Of a stretch of 20,814 bases of DNA, positions 13,841 through 20,814 are shown piece after piece. The notes below the pieces were generated by a model, which saw only the letters and a list, made by a program, of their open reading frames with translations, had not been told where the DNA came from and made no database searches. A program made the translations under genes and the position numbers. This stretch comes from Bacillota bacterium. Lineage in GTDB: Bacteria > Bacillota > Limnochordia > JAAZLZ01. The DNA is taken from the NCBI GenBank assembly GCA_012799075.1, contig JAAZLZ010000125.1:1-20814 (forward strand). The letters run 5' to 3'. How positions within the stretch are numbered: position 1 is the first letter of the stretch; each line of letters opens with the position of its first letter.

Positions 13841-15544
13841 ATGCGTCCACTGCTGATTGCAATCAATTCGATGTACATCCAAACCTGCTTGGCCCTGCGC
13901 TGTCTGCATGCCCAATGCCAAGTAGAGTTTCCGGAGCTTCAATACCGGGAGTATCAGGTCAGCGAGCCAGTAAGCTTCATCGCCGGGGACATCTATCTAC
14001 AGAGGTGCAATCCCATCGGCTTTTCCTGCAGCGTCTGGAACATCATCCCGACCCTCCAAACAGCCTCCACCCTGAAGAAGGTGCAAAAGGATCTGGTCAT
14101 CGTGCTGGGAGGCCCGGAAGCAAGCTCTGACCCCCACAGAATCTTAAAGGACCACCCATACATCGATTGGATTGTCTGCGGCGAGGGCGAGACTCCCTTC
14201 TTAGAGTTCCTGAGGAAGATGCAGCGGGGAGATGCACCTACCGGCATCCCCGGCCTCGCGGGAAGGACGGGAACCCGCATAGTCTACTGGCCGCCTGCGG
14301 CAACAAGTCCTATGCCCATGCTCCCTTACGGAAAGACCGATGACTTGCAAAACCGGATTGCCTACATCGAATCCTCCCGGGGCTGTCCCTTTCGGTGCAG
14401 CTACTGCCTGTCATCCCGCTCCCCGGGGGTGACCCATTTCCCCCTTGGCCAGGTCAAGACCCGCCTAGACCGTCTCATGGCCGCCAATCCAAGGGAAATC
14501 AAGTTCGTCGACCGGACTTTTAACCTGGATCGGGACCGGGCCCTTGCGATATGGGGCTATTTGCTGGAAAGAACCGGTCCACCCTGCCACTTTGAGATCG
14601 GAGGGCGCCTCCTGGATGATGACATGTTGAAATTCCTGCGGCAGGTCCCGCCAGGACGGTTCAACTTTGAGGTCGGCATCCAGTCAACAGACCCGGCAGT
14701 CCTTGCCGCGGTGAACCGCTCAACGGACTGGAGTCGGCTGGAGGATGTCCTGCTGCAGCTTCGTCGGGAGACTAACGTTCATCTGATCCTTGATCTCATC
14801 GCCGGCCTGCCCGAGCAGACCCCAGAGTCCTTTGCCCGCTCCTTCAACGAAGTTTACCGCCTGCAGCCCCACCGATTGCAGTTGAATTTCCTCAAAGTCC
14901 TCCCGGGCACCGACTTGCGGAAGGATGCCCATCGGTTCGGCCTCATCTATGCCGACTACCCGCCGTACGAAATCCTGCAAACGAACGCGATGTCTTATGG
15001 GTTTATCCAAGGTCTAAAGCTTGTCGAGCGAACAGTGGAAAGGTACTACAACTCGAACCGCTTCGACGCAGCCCTTGCCTATCTTGCTTCCCAACAGCCC
15101 CCCTTTGACCTTTTTCTGTCCCTGGGGAAGTTTCGACAGGCCCAAGGACTCGATCGATTCGAGCATCAAGTCCCTGCTCTCTACGATCACCTATTCCGGT
15201 TCGGGCAGGATCTTGGCATCTCGCCCATCCTGTTGGCCGATCTACTCCGGTACGATTTCCGGCGCTTTACAGGGAAGATGTCCCTCCCCCCGGTCATCGA
15301 AGGCAGCCCTCTGCCAAGGCAGGCCCTGCCCCGCCTGTTAGAGCTGGTCCCAAGCCTCGTTCCAGGGGCAGCCAAGGGCTCCCTGCGTCTGGAGACCTTT
15401 GCCTTCGATGTGACCCGTCCTGCCGCTCCTTCAAGGGGGCCTTTAGGTCTCCTCTTCGACTACCGGCGAGGATGCCGCATCCATCGGATTCCCGATCCAG
15501 TCCTCTCCCAGCTGATGGAGGAGTTTGGCCTGTATTGCAAATAG
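13841..15544 (+). CDS. B12-binding-domain radical SAM protein (DUF4080 type)
   Basis: A 567-residue enzyme. The N-terminal part (about 1-140) is a cobalamin-binding Rossmann domain, with LLIAINSMYIQTCLALRCL at the start, VLGGPEAS and IDWIVCGEGETPF. The radical SAM core follows, with Cys182-x3-Cys186-x2-Cys189 in SSRGCPFRCSYC for the 4Fe-4S cluster, then KFVDRTFN and FEVGIQSTDPAVLAAVNRSTD. The C-terminal third resembles the DUF4080 domain. It lacks the usual B12 base-off His motif, as many family members do. ATG 13841 has GGAGG at eight bases and gives the family N terminus. ATG 13823 also has a ribosome site and would add six residues. The substrate is unknown. Confidence 0.9.
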   Translation: MRPLLIAINSMYIQTCLALRCLHAQCQVEFPELQYREYQVSEPVSFIAGDIYLQRCNPIGFSCSVWNIIPTLQTASTLKKVQKDLVIVLGGPEASSDPHRILKDHPYIDWIVCGEGETPFLEFLRKMQRGDAPTGIPGLAGRTGTRIVYWPPAATSPMPMLPYGKTDDLQNRIAYIESSRGCPFRCSYCLSSRSPGVTHFPLGQVKTRLDRLMAANPREIKFVDRTFNLDRDRALAIWGYLLERTGPPCHFEIGGRLLDDDMLKFLRQVPPGRFNFEVGIQSTDPAVLAAVNRSTDWSRLEDVLLQLRRETNVHLILDLIAGLPEQTPESFARSFNEVYRLQPHRLQLNFLKVLPGTDLRKDAHRFGLIYADYPPYEILQTNAMSYGFIQGLKLVERTVERYYNSNRFDAALAYLASQQPPFDLFLSLGKFRQAQGLDRFEHQVPALYDHLFRFGQDLGISPILLADLLRYDFRRFTGKMSLPPVIEGSPLPRQALPRLLELVPSLVPGAAKGSLRLETFAFDVTRPAAPSRGPLGLLFDYRRGCRIHRIPDPVLSQLMEEFGLYCK

Positions 15545-15641
15545 AAAAAAGTCTTTGCGCCTAGCACAAGCCCCCTAATGACTGGCCATGGAAGGTACTG
15601 CCGATTCCCGAGGCGAATGACTGACTCGCCGCCTGATTACG

Positions 15642-15651
15642 GGAGGTGATC
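15642..15651 (+). promoter_or_regulatory. Full-length Shine-Dalgarno before the GTG start
   Basis: GGAGGTGATC is complementary to ten consecutive bases of the 16S rRNA 3' tail, two bases before the GTG at 15654. It supports the GTG start and suggests strong translation. The rest of the 15545-15653 gap holds a weak 5-bp inverted repeat and no clear promoter. Confidence 0.75.
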
Positions 15652-15653
15652 AA

Positions 15654-16529
15654 GTGAGCACAGGGGTTCCGGAACTGGATAGGCTGTTCGCCCAAGTGGG
15701 GTCATACCGGAAAAGCAGCGAGTTGATGGCCTTGTATGAATTCCTCAAAAGGTTCCCGAGGATCTCGCCCTACAACGCAATGCTAATCCACATACAAAAG
15801 CCGGGCAGCAACTACGTCGCCTCGGCGTCAACTTGGCTGTCGGAGTTCAATCGAAGGATCAAGCCCGAAGCAAGACCCCTCGTCATCCTCTGGCCTTTCG
15901 GACCTGTCAAGTTCGTTTTTGATGTCAGCGACACGGAAGGGGATGAACCTTTTCCAGAGGTTCTGCTTAACCCCTTCAGACCCAAGGGCACTGTCCCCAA
16001 GTACTGCCTTGACAACCTTATCGAGAGCATGAAGGGAGACGGCATCTTTTATGCAGAAGCTGATCACGGCCCTGACAGAGCCGGCTCCATCGAGATCCGC
16101 GAGCACGCTCCAGCCCTGACGGTCAAGCGGAACCGCAAGACCTTCCGCGTGAAATGCCTCTTCGCAGTGGTGGCCAATAAGAACCACAACGTGACAACCC
16201 GATTTGCGACTATTCTCCATGAGCTCGGGCATCTGTACTGCGGACACCTAGGGTCGGCCAAAGCCAAATGGCTGCCGCATCGGGCCCACCTAGGCAGGAA
16301 CGTCCGGGAATTCGAGGCCGAAAGCGTCTGCTGGCTGATCTGCGAACGGATGGGCCTGGAGAACCCGTCTGCAGCCTACTTGAGCAGCTATACGGCCGAA
16401 AACACGACAATCCCGGTCGGGTTCAGCATCGACAAGGTGCTGAAGGCGGCGGGCATCATCGAATCGATGATCCAAACGAAGAAAAGGCCCCGCAAGGAAC
16501 TCATTCTTGGGGAAACAGCCGTGGACTAG
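15654..16529 (+). CDS. HELGH zinc metalloprotein, ArdC/ImmA-like
   Basis: A 291-residue protein with a putative zinc-protease site, HELGH (189-193), and downstream acidic residues in REFEAESVCWLICERMGL (Glu221/Glu223) that could supply the third ligand. The N-terminal half contains RFPRISPYNAMLIHIQKPG and RPLVILWPFGPVKFVFDVSDTEG (described by its ends at 74 and 96), resembling ArdC-type anti-restriction and ImmA/IrrE-related proteins. A typical ImmA partner repressor is not present. It starts with GTG at 15654 behind an unusually complete Shine-Dalgarno. No signal peptide is seen, so it is cytoplasmic. It could be an accessory anti-restriction or stress protease gene; the assignment to subfamily is from motif memory. 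Confidence 0.82.
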   Translation: MSTGVPELDRLFAQVGSYRKSSELMALYEFLKRFPRISPYNAMLIHIQKPGSNYVASASTWLSEFNRRIKPEARPLVILWPFGPVKFVFDVSDTEGDEPFPEVLLNPFRPKGTVPKYCLDNLIESMKGDGIFYAEADHGPDRAGSIEIREHAPALTVKRNRKTFRVKCLFAVVANKNHNVTTRFATILHELGHLYCGHLGSAKAKWLPHRAHLGRNVREFEAESVCWLICERMGLENPSAAYLSSYTAENTTIPVGFSIDKVLKAAGIIESMIQTKKRPRKELILGETAVD

Positions 16530-16621
16530 GGGCCTTGCTGCATATGCAAACATGTTGCACAAGTCGCAATATGCCGAAAGCTTGTCCCGGGGCCCCTTGC
16601 CCCCTCCCGGGCCGACAACGC

Positions 16622-16658
16622 ACAAAAGCACCGAACCTTTTGGGGCCGGTGCTTTTGT
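16622..16658 (+). terminator. Bidirectional Rho-independent terminator
   Basis: ACAAAAGCACCG pairs with CGGTGCTTTTGT in a perfect 12-bp stem around a 13-nt loop. The A4/T4 run within the stem plus following ATTAT serves the plus strand, and the mirror TTTTGTGCG serves the minus strand. It lies between the convergent metalloprotein and ABC ATPase genes. The rest of the 16530-16710 gap holds no gene I can support. Confidence 0.9.
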
Positions 16659-16710
16659 ATTATCTGCAATATTGTACTATACGCAACACTGTTTCAATTA
16701 GCGCAACACC

Positions 16711-17508
16711 CTATCTGCTGGCAAGGAGTAGACGATCGTCCAAGAGCCTTTCTCCCCGGGCCTGGGCAAAGCGGCCTAGGAGGTCATCTACTGTCAACTC
16801 CCCTCGCTCGGGCTCGCAAATATCTAAAATGATTTCACCCTTATCGAGCATGATGGTTCGATTGCCCATTTCCAGCGCATGGGAAAGGTTGTGGGTTACC
16901 ATCAAAACAGTGAGCCGATGCTCCCGGACGATGGTTTGGGTCAGCTCAAGAACCTGCTCGGCAGTCCGGGGGTCAAGGGATGCGGTATGCTCATCGAGGA
17001 GCAGAAGCTTAGGCTGACCCATGCTCGCCATGATCAAAGTCAAGGACTGGCGCTGCCCGCCGGATAGAAGGCCGACGGGATCGGACAAACGGTCTTCCAG
17101 GCCCAGCCCCAGCAGGGACAGCAGTTCTTTGTAACGCTCTCTCTTCTTCCGGTTGACGCCGATTCCCAAGGTGCGCCCCTTGCTCCGGCATTCGGCCAGC
17201 GCGAGGTTTTCCTCAATGGTCATGGAGCCGGCCGTCCCTTGGAGGGGGTTTTGAAAGACCCTTCCGACAAAGCTGGCCCGCAAGTGTTCGGGCAGCCGGG
17301 TGACATCAGTCCCGCCGATATGAATGGTCCCTTCATCGGGGGGATAGACGCCGGCCGCAATACTAAGCAGGGTTGACTTGCCCGCACCGTTGCTGCCGAT
17401 GATAGTGATGAAGTCCTGGGGTTTGACGTGCAGGTTGATGTTCTTTAGGGCACAGACGCTGTTTATGCCCAGGTTGAATGTCTTATAAAGGCCGGCCATC
17501 CTTAACAC
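16711..17508 (-). CDS. ABC transporter ATP-binding protein (TrpZ-like)
   Basis: The 265-residue ATPase of a TrpXYZ-type importer. Motifs are complete: Walker A GSNGAGKST (38-46), Q-loop Gln86, signature LSGGQ (148-152), Walker B LLLLDEHTASLDP (168-180) and switch His206. The DEHTA..LDP form is characteristic of this transporter group. The start taken is GTG at 17508, with GAGGA close upstream; an ATG nine bases downstream (17499) is possible. It overlaps the permease gene by 26 bp. Family members in streptococci have been linked to tryptophan or tyrosine uptake, but the substrate here is not determined. Confidence 0.93.
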   Translation of the reverse strand: MLRMAGLYKTFNLGINSVCALKNINLHVKPQDFITIIGSNGAGKSTLLSIAAGVYPPDEGTIHIGGTDVTRLPEHLRASFVGRVFQNPLQGTAGSMTIEENLALAECRSKGRTLGIGVNRKKRERYKELLSLLGLGLEDRLSDPVGLLSGGQRQSLTLIMASMGQPKLLLLDEHTASLDPRTAEQVLELTQTIVREHRLTVLMVTHNLSHALEMGNRTIMLDKGEIILDICEPERGELTVDDLLGRFAQARGERLLDDRLLLASR

Positions 17509-18430
17509 TTGTCCTCACCGCCTCTCTTTTCCCAGCCAGGGACCTGACGCCCTGGACAGCGGGGAGTACTAAGTTCTCTTTGAGGACTGGCGCCGACAGG
17601 GCCAGAACCACTAGAGCAGATGTTACGATCTTCAGGTCAGTAGGGGCAAAGCCCATGCGCAAAGCTAGAAATACGGTGACGCGGTAAAGGACCGAACCGA
17701 ACAGGACGGATGCGGTGGCCCAAAACACCGTCCGGGGGCGGAAAAACACCTCTCCAATGATAACCGATGCCAGCCCGATGACGATGGTGCCTATGCCCAT
17801 GCCCACATCGGCAAACCCTTGGTGCTGAGCGACCAGGCTGCCGGAAAGGGCTACCAGGGCATTGGCCATGCTAAGGCCCAGCACCTTCACCGAATCGGTA
17901 TCAACCCCCTGGCTGCGGATCATTTGCGGATTATCGCCTGTTGCCCGGACCGCGAGTCCCAGCTCCGTATGCAAAAACCAATCAAGGAAAAACTTGGCCG
18001 CCAGGCCGATGACTATGAAAGCAATCAAAGCCACCCGTAAATCGGAGCCGATGTGGTCGGCCAGCCTCGTTAAAATAGTCGGCTGCCTGAGCAGGGGCAG
18101 GTTTGAACGGCCCATGACCCGCAGATTAACCGAGTAGAGGCCTGTCATAGTCAATATGCCCGCCAACATCCCCGAGATGCGCAGCTTGGTGTTGAGCAGC
18201 CCTGTGGCCGCCCCGGCCAGCAGACCGGCTCCCAAGGCCATCAATGTGGCAAACCAGGGTGTGCATCCCCGGGTGATCAAAGCTGCGGTCACTGCGGCCC
18301 CCAAGGGAAAACTCCCGTCCACTGTCAGGTCAGGGAAGTTCAACACCCGGGACGTAAAGTAAACACCCAGGGCCATGATGGCAAAGGCTAGACCCTGTTC
18401 GATCGATCCGCTTATCACATTAAAGGACAT
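17483..18430 (-). CDS. ABC transporter permease (TrpY-like, branched-chain-type fold)
   Basis: A 315-residue integral membrane protein with about eight to nine hydrophobic segments of the LivH/TrpY class. It starts SGSIEQGLAFAIMALGVY, carries NFPDLTVDGSFPLGAA near residues 31-46, and has the cytoplasmic loop ELGLAVRATGDNPQMIRSQGVD (coupling region, about 155-176) that contacts the ATPase. GGGAGG precedes the ATG but can be masked by a 7-bp hairpin. It is the middle gene of a binding protein, permease and ATPase operon. Confidence 0.93.
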   Translation of the reverse strand: MSFNVISGSIEQGLAFAIMALGVYFTSRVLNFPDLTVDGSFPLGAAVTAALITRGCTPWFATLMALGAGLLAGAATGLLNTKLRISGMLAGILTMTGLYSVNLRVMGRSNLPLLRQPTILTRLADHIGSDLRVALIAFIVIGLAAKFFLDWFLHTELGLAVRATGDNPQMIRSQGVDTDSVKVLGLSMANALVALSGSLVAQHQGFADVGMGIGTIVIGLASVIIGEVFFRPRTVFWATASVLFGSVLYRVTVFLALRMGFAPTDLKIVTSALVVLALSAPVLKENLVLPAVQGVRSLAGKREAVRTSVKDGRPL

Positions 18431-18437
18431 CCCACTG

Positions 18438-18475
18438 CCTCCCTATCCGAAAGGGAGGGGCGTCAAGACACCCCT
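18438..18475 (-). promoter_or_regulatory. Intercistronic hairpins masking the permease ribosome site
   Basis: On the mRNA (minus strand), CCTCCCT pairs with AGGGAGG (plus 18438-18458, 7-bp stem, 7-nt loop), hiding the permease Shine-Dalgarno. A second stem, AGGGGUG with CGCCCCU (plus 18456-18475, one G-U pair, 6-nt loop), shares three bases with the first, so the two exclude each other. This could set the ratio of binding protein to permease. Confidence 0.6.
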
Positions 18476-18484
18476 CTGTACGTG

Positions 18485-19435
18485 CTAGTCTACGATCTGG
18501 GCCCCTGCAAGAAGCTCGGGGCTCAGCACAACTCCCATCCGTTCCGCTGCGTCCAGATTGACAATCAAGTTGATGTCCTCTTGGTACTCAATGGACATCT
18601 CCGCCGGGTTTTCTCCCTGGAGAATCCTGAGGGCCATTTTCCCCGTTTGATAGCCCAGCTTGTAGTAGTCAATGCCTACTGACGCCAGGCCGCCCCGGCG
18701 GACTGCATCTCCCTCGCCGACAATCAAGGGCAGCTTGTTGCCCTCAGCGACCATCATCACCGACTCAAGGCCGGCCACCACGGTGTTGTCCGTCGGCACG
18801 TAGATGGCATCGACCCGGCCCACAAGGCTCTGGGCCGCCTGGAGGACCTCTCCAGTGGTGCTCACGGCAGCCTCAACGAGGGTCAAGCCGACTTCCGGAG
18901 CCGCCTGCCGGGCGATTTCGACTTGGACCACCGAGTTGATCTCCCCCGCGTTGTACAGCACGCCGACCCTCTTGGCCTTGGGAGCAATTTCCTTAAGAAG
19001 CTCCAGCTGTTTGGCAACGGGCGTTAAGTCGGAGGTCCCCGTCACGTTGGTCCCCGGCTTTTCAATCGAATCCACCACTTCCGCGGCCACCGGATCGGTG
19101 ACGGCAGTAATCAAGATGGGTATCGTCGATGTTGCTTTGGCCACGGCCTGGGCGGTAGGCGTAGCAATGGCCAGAATCAAGTCCACCTTGTCGGCGACGA
19201 ACTTGTCGGCGATGGTCAAGGCTATCGAGCGATCCCCCTGGGCGTTTTGGATGTCATAAACGACTTTGTCAGCACCATAACCTGCGTCTGTCAAGCAATC
19301 GATGAATCCCTGCCGCGAAGCATCCAAGGCAGGATGCTCCACAATCTGGGTGATGCCGATCTTAATGGGGGATGCCCCAACCCCGAAGGTCAACATCAAG
19401 ACTATCATTAAAGACGCTAATAGTTTCCTTGTCAT
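18485..19435 (-). CDS. ABC transporter substrate-binding protein (TrpX-like)
   Basis: The 316-residue exported receptor of the importer. The signal peptide (1-21, MTRKLLASLM start, FGVGA end) is followed by KIGITQIVEHPALDASRQGF (25-44), the signature of this ABC_sub_bind family, and two Rossmann-like lobes (TATPTAQAV, GVLYNAGEINS, YVPTDNTVV). There is no cysteine at the cleavage site, so no lipobox, unusual for a Gram-positive binding protein. GGAGG lies eight bases before the ATG at 19435; an ATG further upstream (19501) would bury the signal peptide. The substrate could be an aromatic amino acid but is not determined. Confidence 0.93.
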   Translation of the reverse strand: MTRKLLASLMIVLMLTFGVGASPIKIGITQIVEHPALDASRQGFIDCLTDAGYGADKVVYDIQNAQGDRSIALTIADKFVADKVDLILAIATPTAQAVAKATSTIPILITAVTDPVAAEVVDSIEKPGTNVTGTSDLTPVAKQLELLKEIAPKAKRVGVLYNAGEINSVVQVEIARQAAPEVGLTLVEAAVSTTGEVLQAAQSLVGRVDAIYVPTDNTVVAGLESVMMVAEGNKLPLIVGEGDAVRRGGLASVGIDYYKLGYQTGKMALRILQGENPAEMSIEYQEDINLIVNLDAAERMGVVLSPELLAGAQIVD

Positions 19436-19665
19436 AACCCTTTCCTCCCCTTGCCTGTTCTCCTGGATTTGCGTTTTTCTTATCCATGGGACTATATTCA
19501 ACGAAAACAGGGAGTCTCCTTCTACTTCTATGTAATTTTTCGTCCCGAAATGAATAAAAGATCACGAAAGCCGGTAATCGGGGTCCAGACAAGTTCCCTT
19601 GTTCTTTCAAGGAATCTAAATCCCATGTGCCTAAGTCTGCTGATCAAGCCCAAGGAGGTGGTTTT
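19436..19665. other. Divergent intergenic region between importer and split permease
   Basis: 230 bp separate the two divergent operons. I see no T-box, riboswitch or clear operator. Minus-strand TATAGT near 19492 lacks a -35, and plus-strand TATATT near 19493 has only a weak TTGCGT 18 bp upstream. A bulged hairpin, CCTTG/CAAGG, lies around 19597-19612. Confidence 0.4.
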
Positions 19666-20190
19666 ATGCAGAGAAAGACGATCGCGTTCCTTTTCTTCAT
19701 CACGGCCGTCCTGTTGGGTTTTGCCTTGTGGAAGGGAGGACCTGCCCTTGCCGGACGCGGCTTGGCCATTGGTCTGAAACAGCTGGTTCGGGTGATTCCC
19801 ATGGTCACGGCTGCTTTCCTGGCGGCCGGTCTGATGAAGCGCTTAATCACCCCGGAGCTGGTCAATCAATGGCTTGGGCAAGAGGCCGGCTGGCGGGGGC
19901 TTTTCATCGGTTGGCTGGCCGGTTCTTTGATCCCGGGGGGCCCGTACGTCTACTACCCTATCGCCCTATCCCTAGTCCACTCCAACATCGGCATGGGACC
20001 CCTCATGGCCTTCGTCCTAGGCAAGCAGCTCTCGAGCCTGGAAAGACTCTTGATGGAGTTCCCCCTATTGGGACCCCGCCTGACAATGGTTCGGTTCGGG
20101 CTGACCTGGTTCTTTCCTCTGTTGCTGGCCGCCGTCGCTTCCCTGGTCTCACCGGTGGTCCCCCAACTGCCTGACAAGGAGGCTTCCTGA
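19666..20190 (+). CDS. Half-length YraQ/ArsP-like permease, first subunit
   Basis: A 174-residue membrane protein with about four segments. The core matches one half of the PF03773-type permeases (YraQ, ArsP): ITPELVNQWLGQEAGWRG (61-78), then SLIPGGPYVYYPIAL (87-101) and FPLLGPRL. GGAGGTGG precedes the ATG at 19666. The next gene encodes the matching other half one base after the stop, so the two probably form a heterodimer. The transported compound is unknown; ArsP relatives move organoarsenicals, and other members are uncharacterised. Confidence 0.85.
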   Translation: MQRKTIAFLFFITAVLLGFALWKGGPALAGRGLAIGLKQLVRVIPMVTAAFLAAGLMKRLITPELVNQWLGQEAGWRGLFIGWLAGSLIPGGPYVYYPIALSLVHSNIGMGPLMAFVLGKQLSSLERLLMEFPLLGPRLTMVRFGLTWFFPLLLAAVASLVSPVVPQLPDKEAS

Positions 20191-20191
20191 T

Positions 20192-20677
20192 ATGCTCACT
20201 ATGACTATGGTCATGTTTGCCGCGGCCGCCTTTTTGACCCTGGCGGCAAACAAGAAGGTCGGACGAGAGCAGACTCGCCGGGGGCTGGCGGAGGGTCTCG
20301 TTCTGCTTAGACAGATGGGGCCCAGTATGATCCCGGCCTTCCTGATCGTCGGCCTGTTGGATGCCCTAATCTCCCCGGAGCTGATTAGCGCCTGGCTGGG
20401 CCGAGAAGCGGGGCTGCGGGCCATTCTCATCGCCATTGCGGCCGGGGTCTTTGTTGCCGGACCGCCCTACGCGATCTTCCCCATTATCGGAGGACTCTTT
20501 CGGGCTGGAGCCGGCCTGGGGCCCTGCGTTGCCTTTGTGACAGCCTGGTCCGTAGCCAATTTGTCCCTCTTTCCCTTTGAGGTTCCCCTGATGGGGCCAA
20601 GGTTTACCGTGCTGCGGCTTTGTCTAACCTGCCTGCTGCCCGTTCTGGCAGGGCTAGTGGCATCGGTCTTGGGCTAA
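20192..20677 (+). CDS. Half-length YraQ/ArsP-like permease, second subunit
   Basis: A 161-residue membrane protein similar in layout to the preceding gene: ISPELISAWLGREAGLRA (60-77), GVFVAGPPYAIFPI (85-98) and VPLMGPRFTVLRL (131-143). The GGPY motif of the first subunit is AGPPY here, so the halves have diverged. The ribosome site AAGGAGG lies inside the upstream gene, nine bases before ATG 20192. ATG 20201 is a possible alternative. It is the last gene before the two-way terminator. Confidence 0.85.
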   Translation: MLTMTMVMFAAAAFLTLAANKKVGREQTRRGLAEGLVLLRQMGPSMIPAFLIVGLLDALISPELISAWLGREAGLRAILIAIAAGVFVAGPPYAIFPIIGGLFRAGAGLGPCVAFVTAWSVANLSLFPFEVPLMGPRFTVLRLCLTCLLPVLAGLVASVLG

Positions 20678-20687
20678 GATCAAAGAC

Positions 20688-20711
20688 GGGCCTGTGATTA
20701 ATCACAGGCCC
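20688..20711. terminator. Bidirectional terminator between permease operon and rRNA operon
   Basis: GGGCCTGTGA-TTAA-TCACAGGCCC is a perfect 10-bp stem with a self-complementary TTAA loop. It lies 11 bp after the permease stop and about 10 bp past the 5S rRNA 3' end. AAATAGTTT follows on plus and GTCTTTG on minus, both with modest T content. Confidence 0.85.
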
Positions 20712-20720
20712 AAATAGTTT

Positions 20721-20814
20721 CCCGGCAGTGACCTACTCTCCCACCCCGTTGCCAGGGCAGTACCATGGGCGCTGGAGGGCTTAACTGCTGTGTTCGGAAT
20801 GGGAACAGGTGTGG
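20721..20814 (-). rRNA. rrf: 5S ribosomal RNA (3' portion, gene continues beyond window)
   Basis: The reverse complement has the 5S core CCATTCCGAACACAGCAGTT followed by AAGCCC, the helix IV/V region TGGTACTGC, GGGAGAGTAGGTCACTGCCGGG and a 3' end near 20721. It is the last gene of an rRNA operon that runs from the right into the window. The exact 3' end is set by eye. Confidence 0.95.

Noticed and set aside
15611..15632. Inverted repeat GGCGA/TCGCC upstream of the metalloprotein gene
   Set aside because: It has only five pairs, a 9-nt loop and no T-tract; likely chance in GC-rich DNA.
19436..19665. T-box or other leader element before the TrpX-like gene, as in streptococcal trpXYZ
   Set aside because: I found no T-box signature sequence and no long structured leader with a terminator on the minus strand.

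Overview
The window looks like chromosomal DNA from an anaerobic, fairly GC-rich member of the Bacillota (Clostridia, Limnochordia or a related class). The evidence is strong GGAGG-type ribosome binding sites, TTG and GTG starts, sigma-A-like promoters, a rubrerythrin, an iron-sulfur flavoprotein, a trpXYZ-type ABC transporter, a DUF1015 protein and a B12-binding/DUF4080-type radical SAM enzyme. I assign no species. No phage, insertion sequence, CRISPR array or tRNA was seen. A 5S rRNA enters at the right edge on the minus strand.

Layout, left to right. (1) 1-1856, minus: an OmpR-type response regulator and a PAS-containing sensor kinase, truncated by the window edge. (2) 2155-3353, plus: a TlpA/ResA-like thioredoxin and CcdA, a pair that carries reductant across the membrane. 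(3) 8429 down to 3356, minus: a compact six-gene cluster. In transcription order it encodes a secreted protein made of two near-identical 93-residue repeats, a second response regulator, its histidine kinase, an iron-sulfur flavoprotein, a rubrerythrin and a secreted protein of unknown function. Four direct repeats at exactly 11-bp spacing lie just upstream of a -10 element in front of this cluster, the layout of a PhoB/PhoP-family operator. A terminator hairpin follows the first gene. (4) 8656-10308, plus: IolB and a short-chain dehydrogenase. (5) 10421-11233, plus: an orphan D12-class adenine methylase. Its end overlaps the end of a minus-strand MinD/FlhG-like ATPase that carries a YcgR/PilZ-N-like domain at its N terminus. 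(6) 12494-16529, plus: a DUF1015 protein, a radical SAM enzyme and a HELGH metalloprotein. (7) 19435 down to 16711, minus: binding protein, permease and ATPase of a TrpXYZ-type importer. (8) 19666-20677, plus: two half-length YraQ/ArsP-like permeases, followed by a two-way terminator and the 5S rRNA.

The strongest candidate for an undescribed system is the six-gene cluster in region 3. A two-component system, apparently acting on its own upstream operator, is linked to a repeat-containing exported protein and to two oxygen/redox proteins. The kinase sensor domain has a Met-rich stretch and each repeat of the exported protein starts with GMGM, so a metal or envelope-redox signal is plausible but only inferred. 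Other points of interest are the PilZ-N/MinD-type fusion, the split permease, the SD-masking hairpin inside the importer operon, and an exported binding protein with no lipobox.
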